From Lithospermum erythrorhizon (Eukaryota; Streptophyta; Magnoliopsida; Boraginales; Boraginaceae), in the NCBI GenBank assembly GCA_019722365.1, contig JADFUC010002415.1:124001-188000 (forward strand): 64,000 nucleotides of DNA, in the 5' to 3' direction. This document shows, in pieces, positions 11,470 through 24,020 of this stretch; the first letter of the stretch is position 1, and each line of letters opens with the position of its first letter. Made by a program: the position numbers and the translations under genes. The notes beneath the pieces are model-generated. The model saw nothing but the letters and a program-made list of their open reading frames with translations, did not search any database and was not told the origin of the DNA.

Positions 11470-14400
11470 GGGTTGGTGACACAGGTGCAGTTCGGGCTCT
11501 TCAACATCTAAGATTAAAAAACCCAATCAGGTTTTCTTGATAGAGATGAAACTATGGGGAAACAGGGATAGGGTCAATCAGAAGTACAAGTTGGAAGCTG
11601 CCTAATGTTTTCTTAATGGATGCTCGTGGTCTGAAGGGAGGTTTGGGTCTCCTTTGGCCGAGGGATTTGAACATCACAATTAAAAGTAACTCATTTCACC
11701 ATATTGAGGCAATAGTTGATGACGATGGAGAAACCAATCATGGAGGTTATAGGATTCTATGGTCATCAAGTGAGGTTCCGTAGCATGTTATGAGACTTAC
11801 TCAAATATAATGCTTAGTAATAATTCGATCTCCCACTGTGTTTCTAGGAGATTTTTAATAAGTCCTTGATATCCGTAGAGCATTCTCTACTCGACGTCAA
11901 AGACCTAGTTGGCAGATTAATAAATTTAAACAAGTTATAGTAGATTGTGATTTAATGGATCTTGATTTTTCTGGTTATCCTTTTACTTGGTGCAATTTCT
12001 TTTCGTTCACGACTAGAGGCTCGGTTAGATTGCAAGCTTAGTAGAAAAATTTAAGGAAATTACTTTCAGATGCAAAGTTAACTCATTTTGGAAAGCAATC
12101 ACTCTGATCACATGCACTCACCTCCTTAATCGAGAACCAAACAGGAGCTTGCTAAAAACAGTTCAGATTTGAAGATGGGTGAATTGTCTTTATTATGAGA
12201 GCAAGGAGGTGGTTAATAAAAGCATGGAATCTTGTACAGTGCCAGACCAGGGACACAAGTCTTCTGCAGCATCATACAATGACGGTTAGGACTCCTTGAG
12301 TGGAAGAGGTCAGAATTGGGATATACATAAAACTATGGCTGAGAAGCAATTTCGTTTGGACTCGCTCCAATAGGGGATAATAACTAATGACAGTAAGAGA
12401 GAAAGCTTAGGATTGGCCAATGAGATTGATAGATTCAGAGAAACAAATAAGATGTATTGGCAACAACGGTCTAGATTATAATGGAGGGTAAAAGGGGACC
12501 GAAACACGGGGCATTTTCATGCGGTTGTAGTTCAGAGGAATAAATCCAACTTCATCATTGCCCTCCCAGATGAGAATGGTGTTTTGCAAACCAACTTGGA
12601 CTCCATTCATAACCTTGCCATTACTTTCTATAAAAAAGATATTTCTCATCACAGTCTAATAACCTAGGCAGCTTTTTACGCTTTGATCACTCAAAGCCGC
12701 TGTCACCATCACAAGTTTCATTCCTAGGACTTCAGTTTACCGTAGAAGATGTTAAGCAAGGCCTTTTCTCTATGAGAAAAGGTAAATCCCCAGGACCGGA
12801 TGGGATGCCAGCACATTTCTACCAATTCTATTGGGACATAGTGGTGTCAGATATGTGTCACATGGTTCTTAATTGTGTGAATGAGGGTCGTTTTGTTAAG
12901 AAGTTTAACCTTACTTTCATTACCCTTATCCCCAAGGTAACCAATCCAATGGAAATTACGCAGTTTAGACCAATTGTGTTATGTAACACCACGGCTAAGC
13001 TGGTGGCTAAAGTGTTAGCGGATCGTTTGAAAAGGTGCTTGTAACAATTGTTTCAGAGTCTCAGAATGTATTCATTCCGAACCGCCTCATCACTTACAAT
13101 ATCATGTTGGCCTATGAGATGCATCATTTCATTAAGCATAAGAAGACAGAGTGGGAAAGAGATTAGATGTCTATCAGAGTTAGATATGCACAAAACATAT
13201 GATAGAGATTCGAATGGTCATTTCTCACGACTTATGATGAGACTTCTGAAATTTCTAGAGAAATTGAATAATCTCATCATGTATTATGTGGAATCAGTGT
13301 CCTACTCCCTCCTAATTAATGGTGACCAAAATTGACTATTTCAAATCAGGACGGGGACAGGCAGAAACCCCCTCTGCGTCTTATCTGTTTATTATTTGCA
13401 CGGAAGGCCTCATTTCACTACTTAAAGGGCATGTGAATGGGCAATTTATCCACAGAGAATTCGGATGAGAGACATGGTGGTGAACCCATTTCACATTTGT
13501 TTTTGTGTGCGTCTTTGGTGAGGCTCTGAAGAATGAAGCCCGCAGTATTATGTGTATACAACAATATGAGCAACTGTCAGGGCAACTAATTAGCACTCAC
13601 AAGTCTGCAGTCGCGTTTAGTCTACGTGAGCAATGATACCAAGGCAAAATCTCACGCATTGCAAAATGCAGGAATTTACCATCCGCGGCACCTACTTAGG
13701 TCTCTCATCTATCGACTCTTCAAAAGAGGTATTTTGCCTATCTTGTAGGAAGGGTCAAAAGCTGCATATACGATTGAAAACCTAAGCTTTTTTCAAAAGC
13801 AGGTAAATCTGTCTTGTATTGCCAACTATTGGTGGGGATCTACGTAAAACAAAAGGAAAATACACTAGGTTGCTTTTGATAAACCGTGTAAAGAAAAAGC
13901 AGATAAGGGCCTCGGCTTTAGGGACAACCACACTTTCAATATGGCACTCTTGAGCAAACAGGCATGGCGACTTGTTTCGGATCCGACAAGCCAACTGGCA
14001 CAAGTATTCAAAGTCGAATATTTTCCCCATGGCACCTTTTGGAATGCAGCCTTGGGTCAATCCCCCAGTCTCACATGGAGAAGCTTACTCTCAGCCAGGG
14101 ATCTGTTAATAAAAGGAACAAAGTGGACAGTATGTAATGGTAAAACAATACAGGCATGTAAACATAGATGGCTACCACACCCGCCCGATTACTCCGGTCG
14201 ATCAGGACTATGCAAGTATCAGAGTGTGTGACCTTATTGATACTGAAATTGGGGTCTGGAATAAAACCCTAATACGTCATCTATTTTTGAGTGTTGATGC
14301 TGAAGTTATTCTCAGTTTGCCTCTACAACATTTACACAGAGATGACACTTTCAGTTGGGATGCAGGGCCAAGTAAGAAATTCACAGTAAAAAGTGTGTAC

Positions 14401-15059
14401 CAACTTTACAGGGCAAATGGAAGACTCATGAGTACACAACCAAGTACAAGCTCAACACAAAAATCAGTTTTTCTCAGGATGTGGAAATTAAACATTCCAG
14501 AGAAAGTAAAACACTTCCTCTGGAGGGGACTCACACTTTCAACACATCCAAAACTGCAAAAGAGGTATGTAAGGAACTTACTATAGATGAAGAAATTGTG
14601 GGTGCCCTTTCGTTTCAAGATCTCTTTGAGCAAAGGAGGAACCACCTTTCTGAGGATAAATTTCAAGTTTGGTGCACATGCATGTGGGACTTATGGCATC
14701 AAAGAAATCTTAAACTCAAAAGGGAGGCTTTTCGAACACCATGCGAAATCAAACAATTTGCTGAGTCTTCATTGCAAACCACATAACTACAGACCAACTT
14801 CAGGATATTAGTTCAAGAAAGGTATAAGCTATAAAAAAAAGGTGAACAGACTTTTATTTACCTTTGAGGGATTTAGAGACCCAAGAGATAACGCTTAGGA
14901 GGAGGAAGGGAAGTCTCCGAGGCTCTTTTTGGGAAAAACTCCTGTATTGTGACTCTTGGACAAAATCTTTGTGTTGTCAGTGGGAGGCGGAGGTTTACAC
15001 AATCTCAGGTGCCCAACATCAATGAGGAGGTTTTAAACCAACAAACTAGCTAGCAAAGT

Positions 15060-18050
15060 TCACCCAGATCCTAAACGTACTCCCCTTACACATATCTCAC
15101 AAAAATGTCATGAAATAACATACAATAAAATCATCTATTATAGTTAGTAAGGAAATACAATAAAATTGTCAAGAGATAATATGATTAAAATTCAACACCA
15201 TTTTTTAAATGTCAAAATCATTAACTTAGTTTTGTAAGGAAATTTCTTTAGTCAAATTTTTTAAGATTGTTGGCAAAAATAAAATAAAAAAAATGTGTAC
15301 TAATTCATCAAGTCACGCAATCCCAGGTTTCTGACATACCATTATCAACAATATAGTATGATGCCGCTCATACAAATCTAATTTTCAACCTACTACTAGA
15401 TCAACCTGTTTCATGCCTATCCAATTTTCTTGCCTCTAAACAATTGCATAATCTTCTTATAACTTCACAAACAATTTTTAATTTTTTTTTGAAACAACCT
15501 ATATACTTTCAATTTTAGGAATTCAACAATGTATAAAGGAAAAATTCCGTGGTGATGGAAATCAAGTTTCAATGTTGACTGTGTTGTTTTTAGAAGATTA
15601 AATATTGGAAATTATTCTAGTGATTAATACGGAGTAATAAACTACTAAGTTCTACAATTTACGTGCATATATATAGACTGTGGTCTATGGTGCAAGCTAA
15701 TACGGATAATGTCACATTCTAGTGTTCATCATCAGTCATCACAATGATTTTTTTTTTAACTTTTGATGGAACATTTTACAGAAATTAATCACTGTACCAT
15801 TAGTTTCTGACTAAGAAAATATATATTGTTGATGCCAATCGCCATCAGTACGGAGTAGTATTATTCTAGCTAATCTAATTTTTTTTTTTTATAGATTACT
15901 TGATGATATTGTTTCGAATATAAGAATGTACAATTTATGAAAGTATTATAAATGCGAGACTCTTTCTTAATTATTATCTGATTAGTTGTAATATTAGCAG
16001 TCTTGCGCATTGCAAATTATTTTATTATTTTATAATAAAATTATAATGATTACAAAAAAAAAGCAATAAAAGAAATAAGATGAAAAAATTTCTGGCGGGG
16101 CAGAGTGAAGCAAGCTTTTATTAGCGATAATTACGGGTATTCGTAGTAGATAATATTTATAATAGTAGTTTATGGAGAATTTATCTTGTTGAGGCGATTA
16201 CCTTGTGAAAAATTCTTGGTAAATTAAAATAAAAAAATTATCATGAGGTAAAATAGGAAATACATTGATTTGAACGGCTTTGTAGTAGTCAATCATGCTT
16301 CTGGCATTATATATAGTATAGAGATTAGAGAACAATGGTAACTATCTGCATTATTTAATTAATTGAGCACTACCGATTTTGAGCCTTAAACAATGCATTA
16401 ATTCACTTTTATGTACGTTATGAAAATTACAAAAAATAATATTATCAAAATATTTTTAAAAACAAATTGATTATATAAATTTTATATTTTTTTGGTTAGT
16501 GAATAAAAAATAATTTGTAGTGAACGTCTGTGTCCGAAATATCATTGTTTAAAAGTCGAGGGGAATATACAATTAAAAAATAATTATTCTGATATGTCTT
16601 GTTTCAGTTCGAGCCAAATTCACCTAATAATAAATGCCTAATTAAAGATGATCATCATTTATATGAAAGAATTCAAGCGTTACAGGTGACGATTACACCG
16701 TTGAGACGGTATTGACGATTTTTCTCCACAGAACAATTGTATTAAAAAATTCGTCATTAATAGTTCTGATATGTAGAAATTACATCATAAATAGATGAAT
16801 TCGTCATAGTAATTATATTTGACGAAGTGCTAGAATCCAGTAGTAATCATTAATTTAATTAAATTCAAGTCAATTAGTTCACTACTATTAACTAGTCTAG
16901 GTTCAAAGTGTGAAATTATCAATTAAATTGAGAATTGGTTCGGTTGGGTCAACCCCGTGGCTCAAGACTATTGGTTTTCTTGTTTTTCACTCAGAAATTA
17001 TGGTACATAACATTAGCTAGAAAAGTATGTTAACTAATCCTTCTCCAAAACATTAGTTTACCACTGATTGCTTCGCCTTGAAATTATGGTATAAAACACA
17101 ATGTAGTTTTAATTTTGGTTTCATATTATAAAATCAAAAACTTATTTTTTCTTCTTGTAAACAAAAAACAAAATATGGTCTTGAGTTTTCAAAGCGTAAG
17201 CTGAGTACGACATTTCAATACTTAGATTTAATCGGAAAGCCATGGACGGCAAATAAAATGGGACAAGTGACTATTTCTACCTTATTATTATTTTTAATTG
17301 GGTATGTAATGCCATATAGTTAAAAACCTAACGATTCGATATTAGTGAGTGTCCCCAATACTAAATAATATTTAGAGTCGTTTAGAGTTTTATCTACATG
17401 AATTACATAGATGAGTTTATTTTGTACTTTTATGAGATAGATCTAATGATATATTTTGTCTTTTGTATAAATATGATATTATATTATTATACTTTGGTGA
17501 ATCATTTGATATATTTTTGAAACATTGGATATGACACACAGCCATATGTATCAATTTAATCTACATGTTTACATTTATTTAATCTAATATAAGCGAAAAA
17601 AATTATTTTCTTTTTTATTTGATCATTTCAATGTAAGCTTATATTAAGCTTTCGTTTTGTCCCTTAATAAAATATTTTTTATTTACATGTGATCCCGATT
17701 AAAGTGTTTTTCGATAAAGTATTTTTTAGGGTATATTAACAATTTTAGATAAATAAATATACTGTAAGAACTCACCAACCACTATACCAACCCCACACTG
17801 AGTGTATAATGTATACTCAAATTTTTTTTTTTTGGTGTGTAATATATAGTTCAGAAATTTTTATATAAATGAATATACTAAATAGCAAACCGAAATCACA
17901 TCAACCGCACAACCCTAGTTATATAAGATTTTTTTGTTGTTGTTGTGTAATGTATATAGTTGAAGCCATCACTAGACAACATTGGGTTACGAATTCGGAC
18001 AACCTTTTGAGAACATTGATCTTGTCCCAAATTATTTGTCACATATCACA
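15060..18050. other. AT-rich spacer with repeat fragments
   Basis: No gene is visible. Short TACGGAGTA strings at about 15629 and 15848 resemble the ends of Stowaway-type (Tc1/mariner) MITEs. At 16690-16850 there are several copies of TTCGTCAT/ATGACGAA ending in CTAGAATCCAGTAGT, reminiscent of a CACTA 3' end, but no partner end was found. The dispersed AT-rich repeat copy B lies at 15990-16165. Confidence 0.45.
15990..16165 (+). repeat. Dispersed AT-rich repeat, copy B of three
   Basis: This copy contains GCAAATTATTTTATTATTTT, then AATAAAATTATAATGA, an A-run and AGAAATAAGATGAAAAAA in the same order as copy A at 3728. It ends with AGCTTTTATTAGCGATAATT, a motif shared with copy C at 57960-58160. 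It is non-coding and of unknown family. Confidence 0.55.
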
Positions 18051-18058
18051 GTTCACCT

Positions 18059-19818
18059 ATGAAACCAACCACTAATCCCAGGAAAAAAGCTCCAATTGGA
18101 GCTAGTACTAATGCTGATCAAATCATGAAGGGGGGGGAAGGAAATTGATGCAAATAATGTGGATCAGTTTCGTCTCGAAAATCGAAAACGAAAGAAATCG
18201 GAGAATATGTGGTGTCACCAGTGCAAAAGTTCTAAGTTCGATATGATGGATTGCAACAAATGCAAAATGAAGAAATATTGTGTCAAATGTGCTGAGAAAT
18301 GGTGTGGGATTTCTTTGGTATTTTTGTTTTCTTGTTTTTCATTTATTAATGATCATATTTAGATGATAATGTACAATAGCTATTAAATTACAATTTTAAT
18401 GGGTAAAGGTGCGTCAGTGGTAGAGCAGGAATTTTATATAACGAGCAAAGTGAACTTATAGATTTTATAGGGATTTTTGTATATAGGGGAGCCAAGGAAC
18501 AAATATTATACCAATGAATAAAAATGTGATTTAGGGGGCCAAGCAATATGAATTTTTTTAATAAATAAATAGTCTGATTTTGAATAGTAAAAATATAATT
18601 TTGGAGGGGGGGGAGGGGGCAATGATTTGACACTACAATTGTTCTGATCTCTTTTATATAGGTATTAGGAGGAATGTTTGAGTAGTTTATATGTATTAAT
18701 CAATTGTGGGATTTGAAAGCTAATTTTCTGAATATCATAAAATTGTTTATGATGTTTGCTCTGTCTACTATATTTGAAATAATGCGTAAATATACTCTAG
18801 TAGAATTAAGCTGTTAAAGACCACTTGCCTAAAAATTCAATCTTTAACAGTGAGGAGAATATTATATTGGTGGTTAGTTGGGGTTGTACCTTGATGTTGG
18901 TACAATACATATTGTGACAGTTTTTGTTTTCCTCAAACTTTTTGAAAAGATTAAAATTAGTTAATTTTATTAAAAATTAACGAAGTTTGTAGTTTCAATT
19001 AGCGAAGGTAAGCTTTTGGTTTTTGAATCAAAATTACCATTTTAATTGTAAAGTAGGTTGAAAATATATATTTTCACTGGATTATACAAAAGATTTGAAA
19101 TTTAAAAAGTATTGTGAAAAGCGAAGAATCTTTTCGAAATGAATGAGTATGGTTTTATAAGTTATTTTTCTTTATGTAGTTGCATGGGGATTATTTAGTT
19201 GCTTACCATTACATTTGTAGTTCAATTGCGAAACAACTTGTTGCCAACCTTGATCCATGTGTAGTAATATTTGCCTTTTGTGTAATACATGTTTAAAAAT
19301 ATGTTGCTTTGGACTTGCTAGATTATGGTATGTTAATACGGAGTATTAAACAAATGAAACAAAAGCAAAAATTGAGAACGAAGCAATAGTTTAATGTGGG
19401 TGTTCGGATACAACTGTTTTTCTAAAGAGTCGCAGCTTACAAATAAGGTTACTTCTATTCTAGCTTTTTCTCTGATGATATCTTTACTTACAAGGCAAAG
19501 GTGCAGTTTTATACATACCTCCCCCCCTCCCGGTGTTTTCTAGGATTTATTTTAACATCAATAATAAATATTTCTGATCCACTTGTTTCGTATGCCTCAG
19601 CACTATTTTGTTTATGTATTTAATGTTTAAAGTATCTTCCTTAAATTATTTATTAAAAATGGGAAACCTTTTGTACAATTTCCTTACATATACTATTATT
19701 AAGGCTTTTTAAATATGTTGACATATATGTAGGTATCATGTCATGTTTGAAGAAACTCTCTTTGAGGCTTGTCCATTATGTTGTAATAATTGCAACTGCA
19801 AAATGCCTGGGATTAACC
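18059..19818 (+). pseudogene. JmjC gene: N-terminal RING-like zinc-finger exons
   Basis: The first exon has a basic region (ENRKRKKSENM) followed by WCHQCKSSKFDMMDCNKC and KKYCVKCAEKW, the CX2C pairs of the zf-4CXXC_R1/RING-like finger of the IBM1/JMJ24/JMJ25 family. The second exon (19733-19818) completes the W codon across the intron and gives FEACPLCCNNCNCK, the last two cysteine pairs. The donor (18302) and acceptor (19731-19732) are GT and AG and in phase. The only fault is the G-homopolymer near 18130, which puts the upstream 24 codons out of frame. In JMJ24 this finger confers E3 ligase activity; whether that applies here is unknown. Confidence 0.7.
18413..18633 (+). repeat. SINE/MITE-like repeat beginning CAGTGG.AGAGC.GGA
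   Basis: The head CAGTGGTAGAGCAGGAATTT resembles the CAGTGGCGGAGCCAGGA start common to a class of short plant repeats. The rest carries GGGGCCAAGCAATATGAATT and a G-rich end (GGAGGGGGGGGAGGGGG). A reverse-complement relative occurs at 32107-32356. It sits in the first intron of the JmjC gene and has no coding potential. Confidence 0.5.
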
Positions 19819-20286
19819 GTAAAAGCCTGTTTATTTTTATTTATCTTTAGCCTCTTTCCCTCTTAACGCCATCCTGGTATGACCATTTTTTGTGCTCTTC
19901 CTAAACTTGAATGACTTTTGAGCTGGAACTTACTAAGGGAGATAGGGGTGCAGCACTCCCCGACATATCATACACACTTACGCGATTGTCAAGCAGCCGG
20001 TGAAGAACAAATGTGTGAAAAGAATCTTGCTATGATTCAAGGTATATCACGTTACCTTGATGTAATGTTAATCTAATTGCTCTCTAAGATATGATGATAT
20101 GTGTTTCTTGGTTGCTTTTGCTCCTTATAGACCAATATGTAGTCTCCACTTTCAAGGTGTTTCCAGGGAATACTTCTTCTGTGTAGGTGTTCTAAGTGGC
20201 ATGATATTGTTAAAGGTATGCTGTTAGCTATGAAAACTGATGGACATGTTAGTATACTCTTTGACATAATTGGATAGGTTTCAGGT

Positions 20287-20914
20287 TGTTGAGGTTGAAG
20301 GCGTTTTTGGGGGTTTTGTGAAAATCAGGTATCGAGAGAGGGCATCGAGACCTCGAGGTCTGGGAGTAGATCCCATTTTATAGGAAACGGGGGGATCTTG
20401 TTTGGACTGTTCGAGCCGCCCGAGAGGCGTGCCGGGACTCGTGAGACCCCTGTCTCGATGGGGTCTCGATGGGCAGCGTATCGGCCACGAGAAATTTGAG
20501 GCGGTTTTGAATTTCTTTTATTCCTGTTACAGCTGAAGTTAAGAATTTGAAAGTTTTTATAAATGGGAGTATGCTTTTAGCATAGGTTTTATCACTTAAA
20601 GAATTAACTTGTCTGAAACAAACTACAGAGAATATTATTGGATAATAAGTATTGATAATATTGTGAGGCTTTGTTATTGAGAATCTTTTAAGTTATAAAG
20701 TATTGCTACGATTAGTTAAAACACGATAGGTAATTGTAGCAATCTTACGGTTTGATTTTAGTAGATTTACGCGGCCCGGCCCAGCAGGGCGTACCTTTAA
20801 TTGAGGGAGCACTTGTATAAAATTTATTGTGTCGTTTATTTTTCGCAATTTACTTACATCGTTATGCATTTGTTTGCTTAGGTTTGGTGATTAGATTATT
20901 TTATAATCGCGTCA
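20287..20914 (+). repeat. 5' LTR of the intronic copia element
   Basis: The LTR starts TGTTGAGG and ends CA. The central part contains repeated TCTCGATGGG/GTCTCGATGG motifs followed by CAGCGTATCGGCCACGAG. It differs from the 3' LTR by scattered substitutions and indels, so insertion was not recent. Confidence 0.85.
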
Positions 20915-20915
20915 G

Positions 20916-20926
20916 TGGTATCGAGC
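20916..20926 (+). promoter_or_regulatory. Primer binding site of the intronic copia element
   Basis: TGGTATCGAGC matches the initiator-methionine tRNA primer site TGGTATCAGAGC except for one missing A. It lies one base after the LTR end, as expected for a copia element. Confidence 0.75.
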
Positions 20927-23839
20927 TTATATTGCGGTGAAATAGAATTGATAATAGAAGAAGCAGAAGGAGTGATGGCATCTTTAATAACAAGAGAAGT
21001 TGTGGGATAGATTTCTCGCGTTGGAAGATTAATATGGAGAATTATACATGGTAAAAGGCGAAACAACCCAATTTAGGTGATAAGCTAGGAGAAGATGGAT
21101 GAGGAAGAATGGAAAGAGTTAGGCCAAGCCCAGTGCTGGTGTGTCGGACCGTATTTTGATACGTGGTTCTTAATGTTGCGAGAGACTACAGCAAAGATTA
21201 CGTCACGAGGGCGTTGGCAGGTACTATGAAGCCATCGCTGGCAATAGATACGACTAATGAAGCGGTTGTTTCATAAGGATGTCGAGGAAAATGCTCCATG
21301 TAGCGCATAGTATTTGATAGTTTTGATAAGCCGTTATCTTGTTTCGATTGAATTTCGATGATGAGTTCTGGCGTTGATCTTTGTGGCATCTTTGCTGCAA
21401 ATAGTTAGGGCTTAGATGAGAGCTGCCGGTTAAATAGCTAAGGTAATGATAAGTTGGAGCTTAAGGTAGTCTTGAGGCTTGTTTAATGCGAAGAAGTTAA
21501 ATGGGCCCGATATAGGAGATAAGGGTTACGCATTAAATGTAGAAAGAGGTAGGAGGCGGGACGGAGCCATGAGGATAAATGGAGTCGAAATCGAGGAAGG
21601 AGGTAAGTCGAGACTTGGAGGGCGTACTCAAAGGTCTTTGGGGGCGCGAAAGGTCACGTAGGCGTGCAGCCGGAGGTCGGGGACGACTCCCGCTACTTGG
21701 AGGACGTACTCTACGGATAAATAGCCAATGTTGTTGATGACATGCGGATCTGGCCCCACTCTTGTGATTGATTGTTCTATTAATTCTGGTTTTGAATTCA
21801 GGTGCGTCGTTCATCTCACCTTTAGTGGGGATATAATGATGAATTATATAAGCTAGGAGATTATGGGACGGTTAAATGCTAGCGTGGTGAACAGCTGAAA
21901 GATTGTGGGTATAGAGAGATGTTAACTTGGCTGTGAAGCAGGTTCTACATGAGAATTGACAAAGAGACATGTACGAAGCTTGTGAAAAGAACGTCTGCAT
22001 TAGTCGGTTGGATGGAGATGGCTGCTCGAGCAGCGTTCGGTGATGGCGGTGGAAAGTAGCACGTGGAGGCGTGGTATAGCTCGGAGTCGGAAGATTAGTA
22101 GCGTTGTACTTGGCGGAGGTTCAGAGAGTATGATAGGCTGGCTGGCAGGAGTTCGAGAGGAGCTGAGGATTGTGGCAGCGATCAGTTGGGTCACATGGTG
22201 AAAGGTATGGGGAATTACAGCGTACTAAAGATAATTTTAATACACAGTTGAGAGTAAAACTGGGAGTAAATAAATATATGTGAGAGTTGTCTTTGAAGGT
22301 GAGCACAAGTCGATAGGCTAGAGTTAGTTCAGCCTTGGAGTAATAATGGGGACTGCTTTGGCAGTTCTGTGGGAGGTTTCGCTTATGTTATGTAACATAG
22401 GTGATGATGCGGCTGGGAAGGTTTGGGTTCTAAGCAAACACAAATCTGAGAAGTTTATGGAGATCTTGAAGCTGGAAGGTATGGTTGAGAGCGAGATCGA
22501 GAATTTGAAAGTGAAATGTTGAGATCGAGATAATGGGGGTGAATATCACGGATAGTGATTTCGAAACGATAAATGGCGAGAATGGAATCGAGAATGGGAA
22601 GCAATTCGGGGAACACCCCAGCAAAGCGGAGTGGCGAGAGAATAGGCAGGCGCTAAATGAGCGTGCTCGGGTATGAGGGATTACGTGCGGATTACGCCGG
22701 GCGCCGGGGCGATGCGATGATATTGCGACGCGATTAATAGAGGACCTGATCCCTACAGGATTTAAAATTCTGAAGAAGTTTGAGTTCGAAGAAGGTAAAA
22801 CATATCTTTCACCGGAAGTGATAGGTTGTGTAGCATATGTTCATGTAGATGCGAATGCTAGAAATAAACACATTCAAAATCTAGTATTTGTTATTTTATT
22901 GGTTATAAGCGATCTTTGAGATGGGATATCGGTTACATGACTTGAACCGGAAGATGTCGTAGAAAAGATGTGATCTTTAATGAAGAGGTATTATATAAGA
23001 TGGAAGCGAGAAGGTGTTGGAGAAAGAAGTGGGAGAAAAGATCGCTGCCGATCAGGAAAAGCCAGGGCCTGAGGGTTAACAAAATGCGTATCTGAATCGT
23101 GCCCACTCAAAGGAAAATGTCTTGAAGATCGCTTTTCAGCGTGTCTTTCTGCCTTTTGGAGGTTGGCGATGAAGAGGCGAGGATGAGGAAAAGCTGCCGA
23201 TGCGTACAAGGGAGCGAAACACAGTCCCGAGGAAGATCGAGGAAAATGACGGACCAGCTGAGGTGATATAAATGCCTTGACTTCTTATTGTTAAGCTAAC
23301 CAATGGCGCTGTTAGTTATGATGAAGCTTGATCTGAATAATGGTGATGCGATTAAGTGGGAGTTAAGCGTGAAAGAGGAGATGTGGGTAATTTGATGACA
23401 AATATGACATGGGGAGTTAGTTAAGCCGCCCAGAATAGTAGAAAAGAATATTCTGCGAGGAAACGGATAGATTACATCGAATCGAGGAAGAAACGGATGG
23501 TAGTAAGCCTTCTGAGAGCTCGATTGGTTGTCAAAGGGTTCGGCGGAAGGAAGGCGCCGACTCTGTTTGAGCATATTACTTTTGAGTAGTGGTAGTGACA
23601 ATCGGAAGCTGTTTTTTTGGGTTGGCGACGGATATCTGCGCACCCCAGCAGATGGATATACTTTAACTTTTTACATAGTGATAAAATTGAGAAATATTCA
23701 TAAACGACACCGAGCTTTGAGTTAAAGAGAAAAAGCATTTGATACCATGGCTGCCCCGGAAGAGCTTGTATGGCTTGAAACGAGAAGCTCAGCGATGAGC
23801 ATACCTTTGATAATTTTATGAAGAAGGCTGAAGTTTGTG

Positions 23840-24020
23840 AGATGTGAGGCCCAGGCAGCTACGTTACATGAGGAGGTTGAAAAAGACTATGTAATTACAC
23901 TCCTTTATGTGGATGATATGTTGATAGTGGGAGAGTTTGCCTTGAAGATAAATATGTTGAAAAAGGAGTTGCTCCGATTGGAATTTGCGATGAAAGGCGC
24001 AGGTGATGCCATGAGTGCAG
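23840..24020 (+). pseudogene. copia reverse transcriptase fragment with YVDD box
   Basis: The frame reads DYVITLLYVDDMLIVG and then KKELLRLEFAMKGAGDA, the palm-domain catalytic block and the downstream L-K-x-E-L...F-x-M-K-x-L-G-x-A motif of copia reverse transcriptases. Both catalytic aspartates of YVDD are kept in this piece, but stops and frame changes on either side leave no functional protein. It belongs to the element at 20287-25572. Confidence 0.85.

Larger units (their letters stand above)
8091..14790 (+). pseudogene. LINE ORF2 (endonuclease-reverse transcriptase), broken and interrupted
   Basis: ORF2 starts at the ATG at 8091 with MRIV followed by WNC, the canonical start of the exo-endo-phosphatase domain. 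It is cut after the WNCPG codons by the insertion at 8122-11469 and resumes with GDTGAVRALQHL (11475-11510). Endonuclease blocks follow: FLIEMKLW (11530s), GGLGLLWPRDLNI (11640s) and RPSWQINKFKQVIVDCDLMD (11900s). Reverse transcriptase blocks include RKGKSPGPDGMPAHFYQFYW and FRPIVLCNTTAKLVAKVLADRL (12772-13040). The zf-RVT part spans 13941-14586 (QAWRLVSDP, FPHGTFWNA, SWDAGPSKKFTVKSVYQLY). The segment that should carry the FADD catalytic motif (13490-13530) has lost it. Many frameshifts are present. Confidence 0.85.
6250..15060 (+). mobile_element. Plant L1-type LINE, split by a DNA transposon
   Basis: The order is a pyrimidine-rich leader, ORF1 with a CCHC zinc knuckle, then ORF2 with apurinic-type endonuclease, reverse transcriptase and a C-terminal zf-RVT region. 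This is the layout of plant L1-clade retrotransposons. The element runs from roughly 6250 to 8121 and resumes at 11470 after a nested CACTA-like insertion. Both ORFs carry many frame breaks and stops. The exact ends are not sharp, and no poly-A tail or target duplication was found near 14800-15060, so the boundaries are approximate. Confidence 0.85.

Noticed and set aside
12310..14666. Minus-strand open frames across the LINE region
   Set aside because: They are antisense shadows of ORF2 domains readable on the plus strand.
21530..23740. Several 60-115-codon minus-strand frames within the intronic copia element
   Set aside because: They are rich in Ser/Pro/Leu with no domain and lie opposite degraded gag-pol; antisense artefacts of a purine-rich plus strand.
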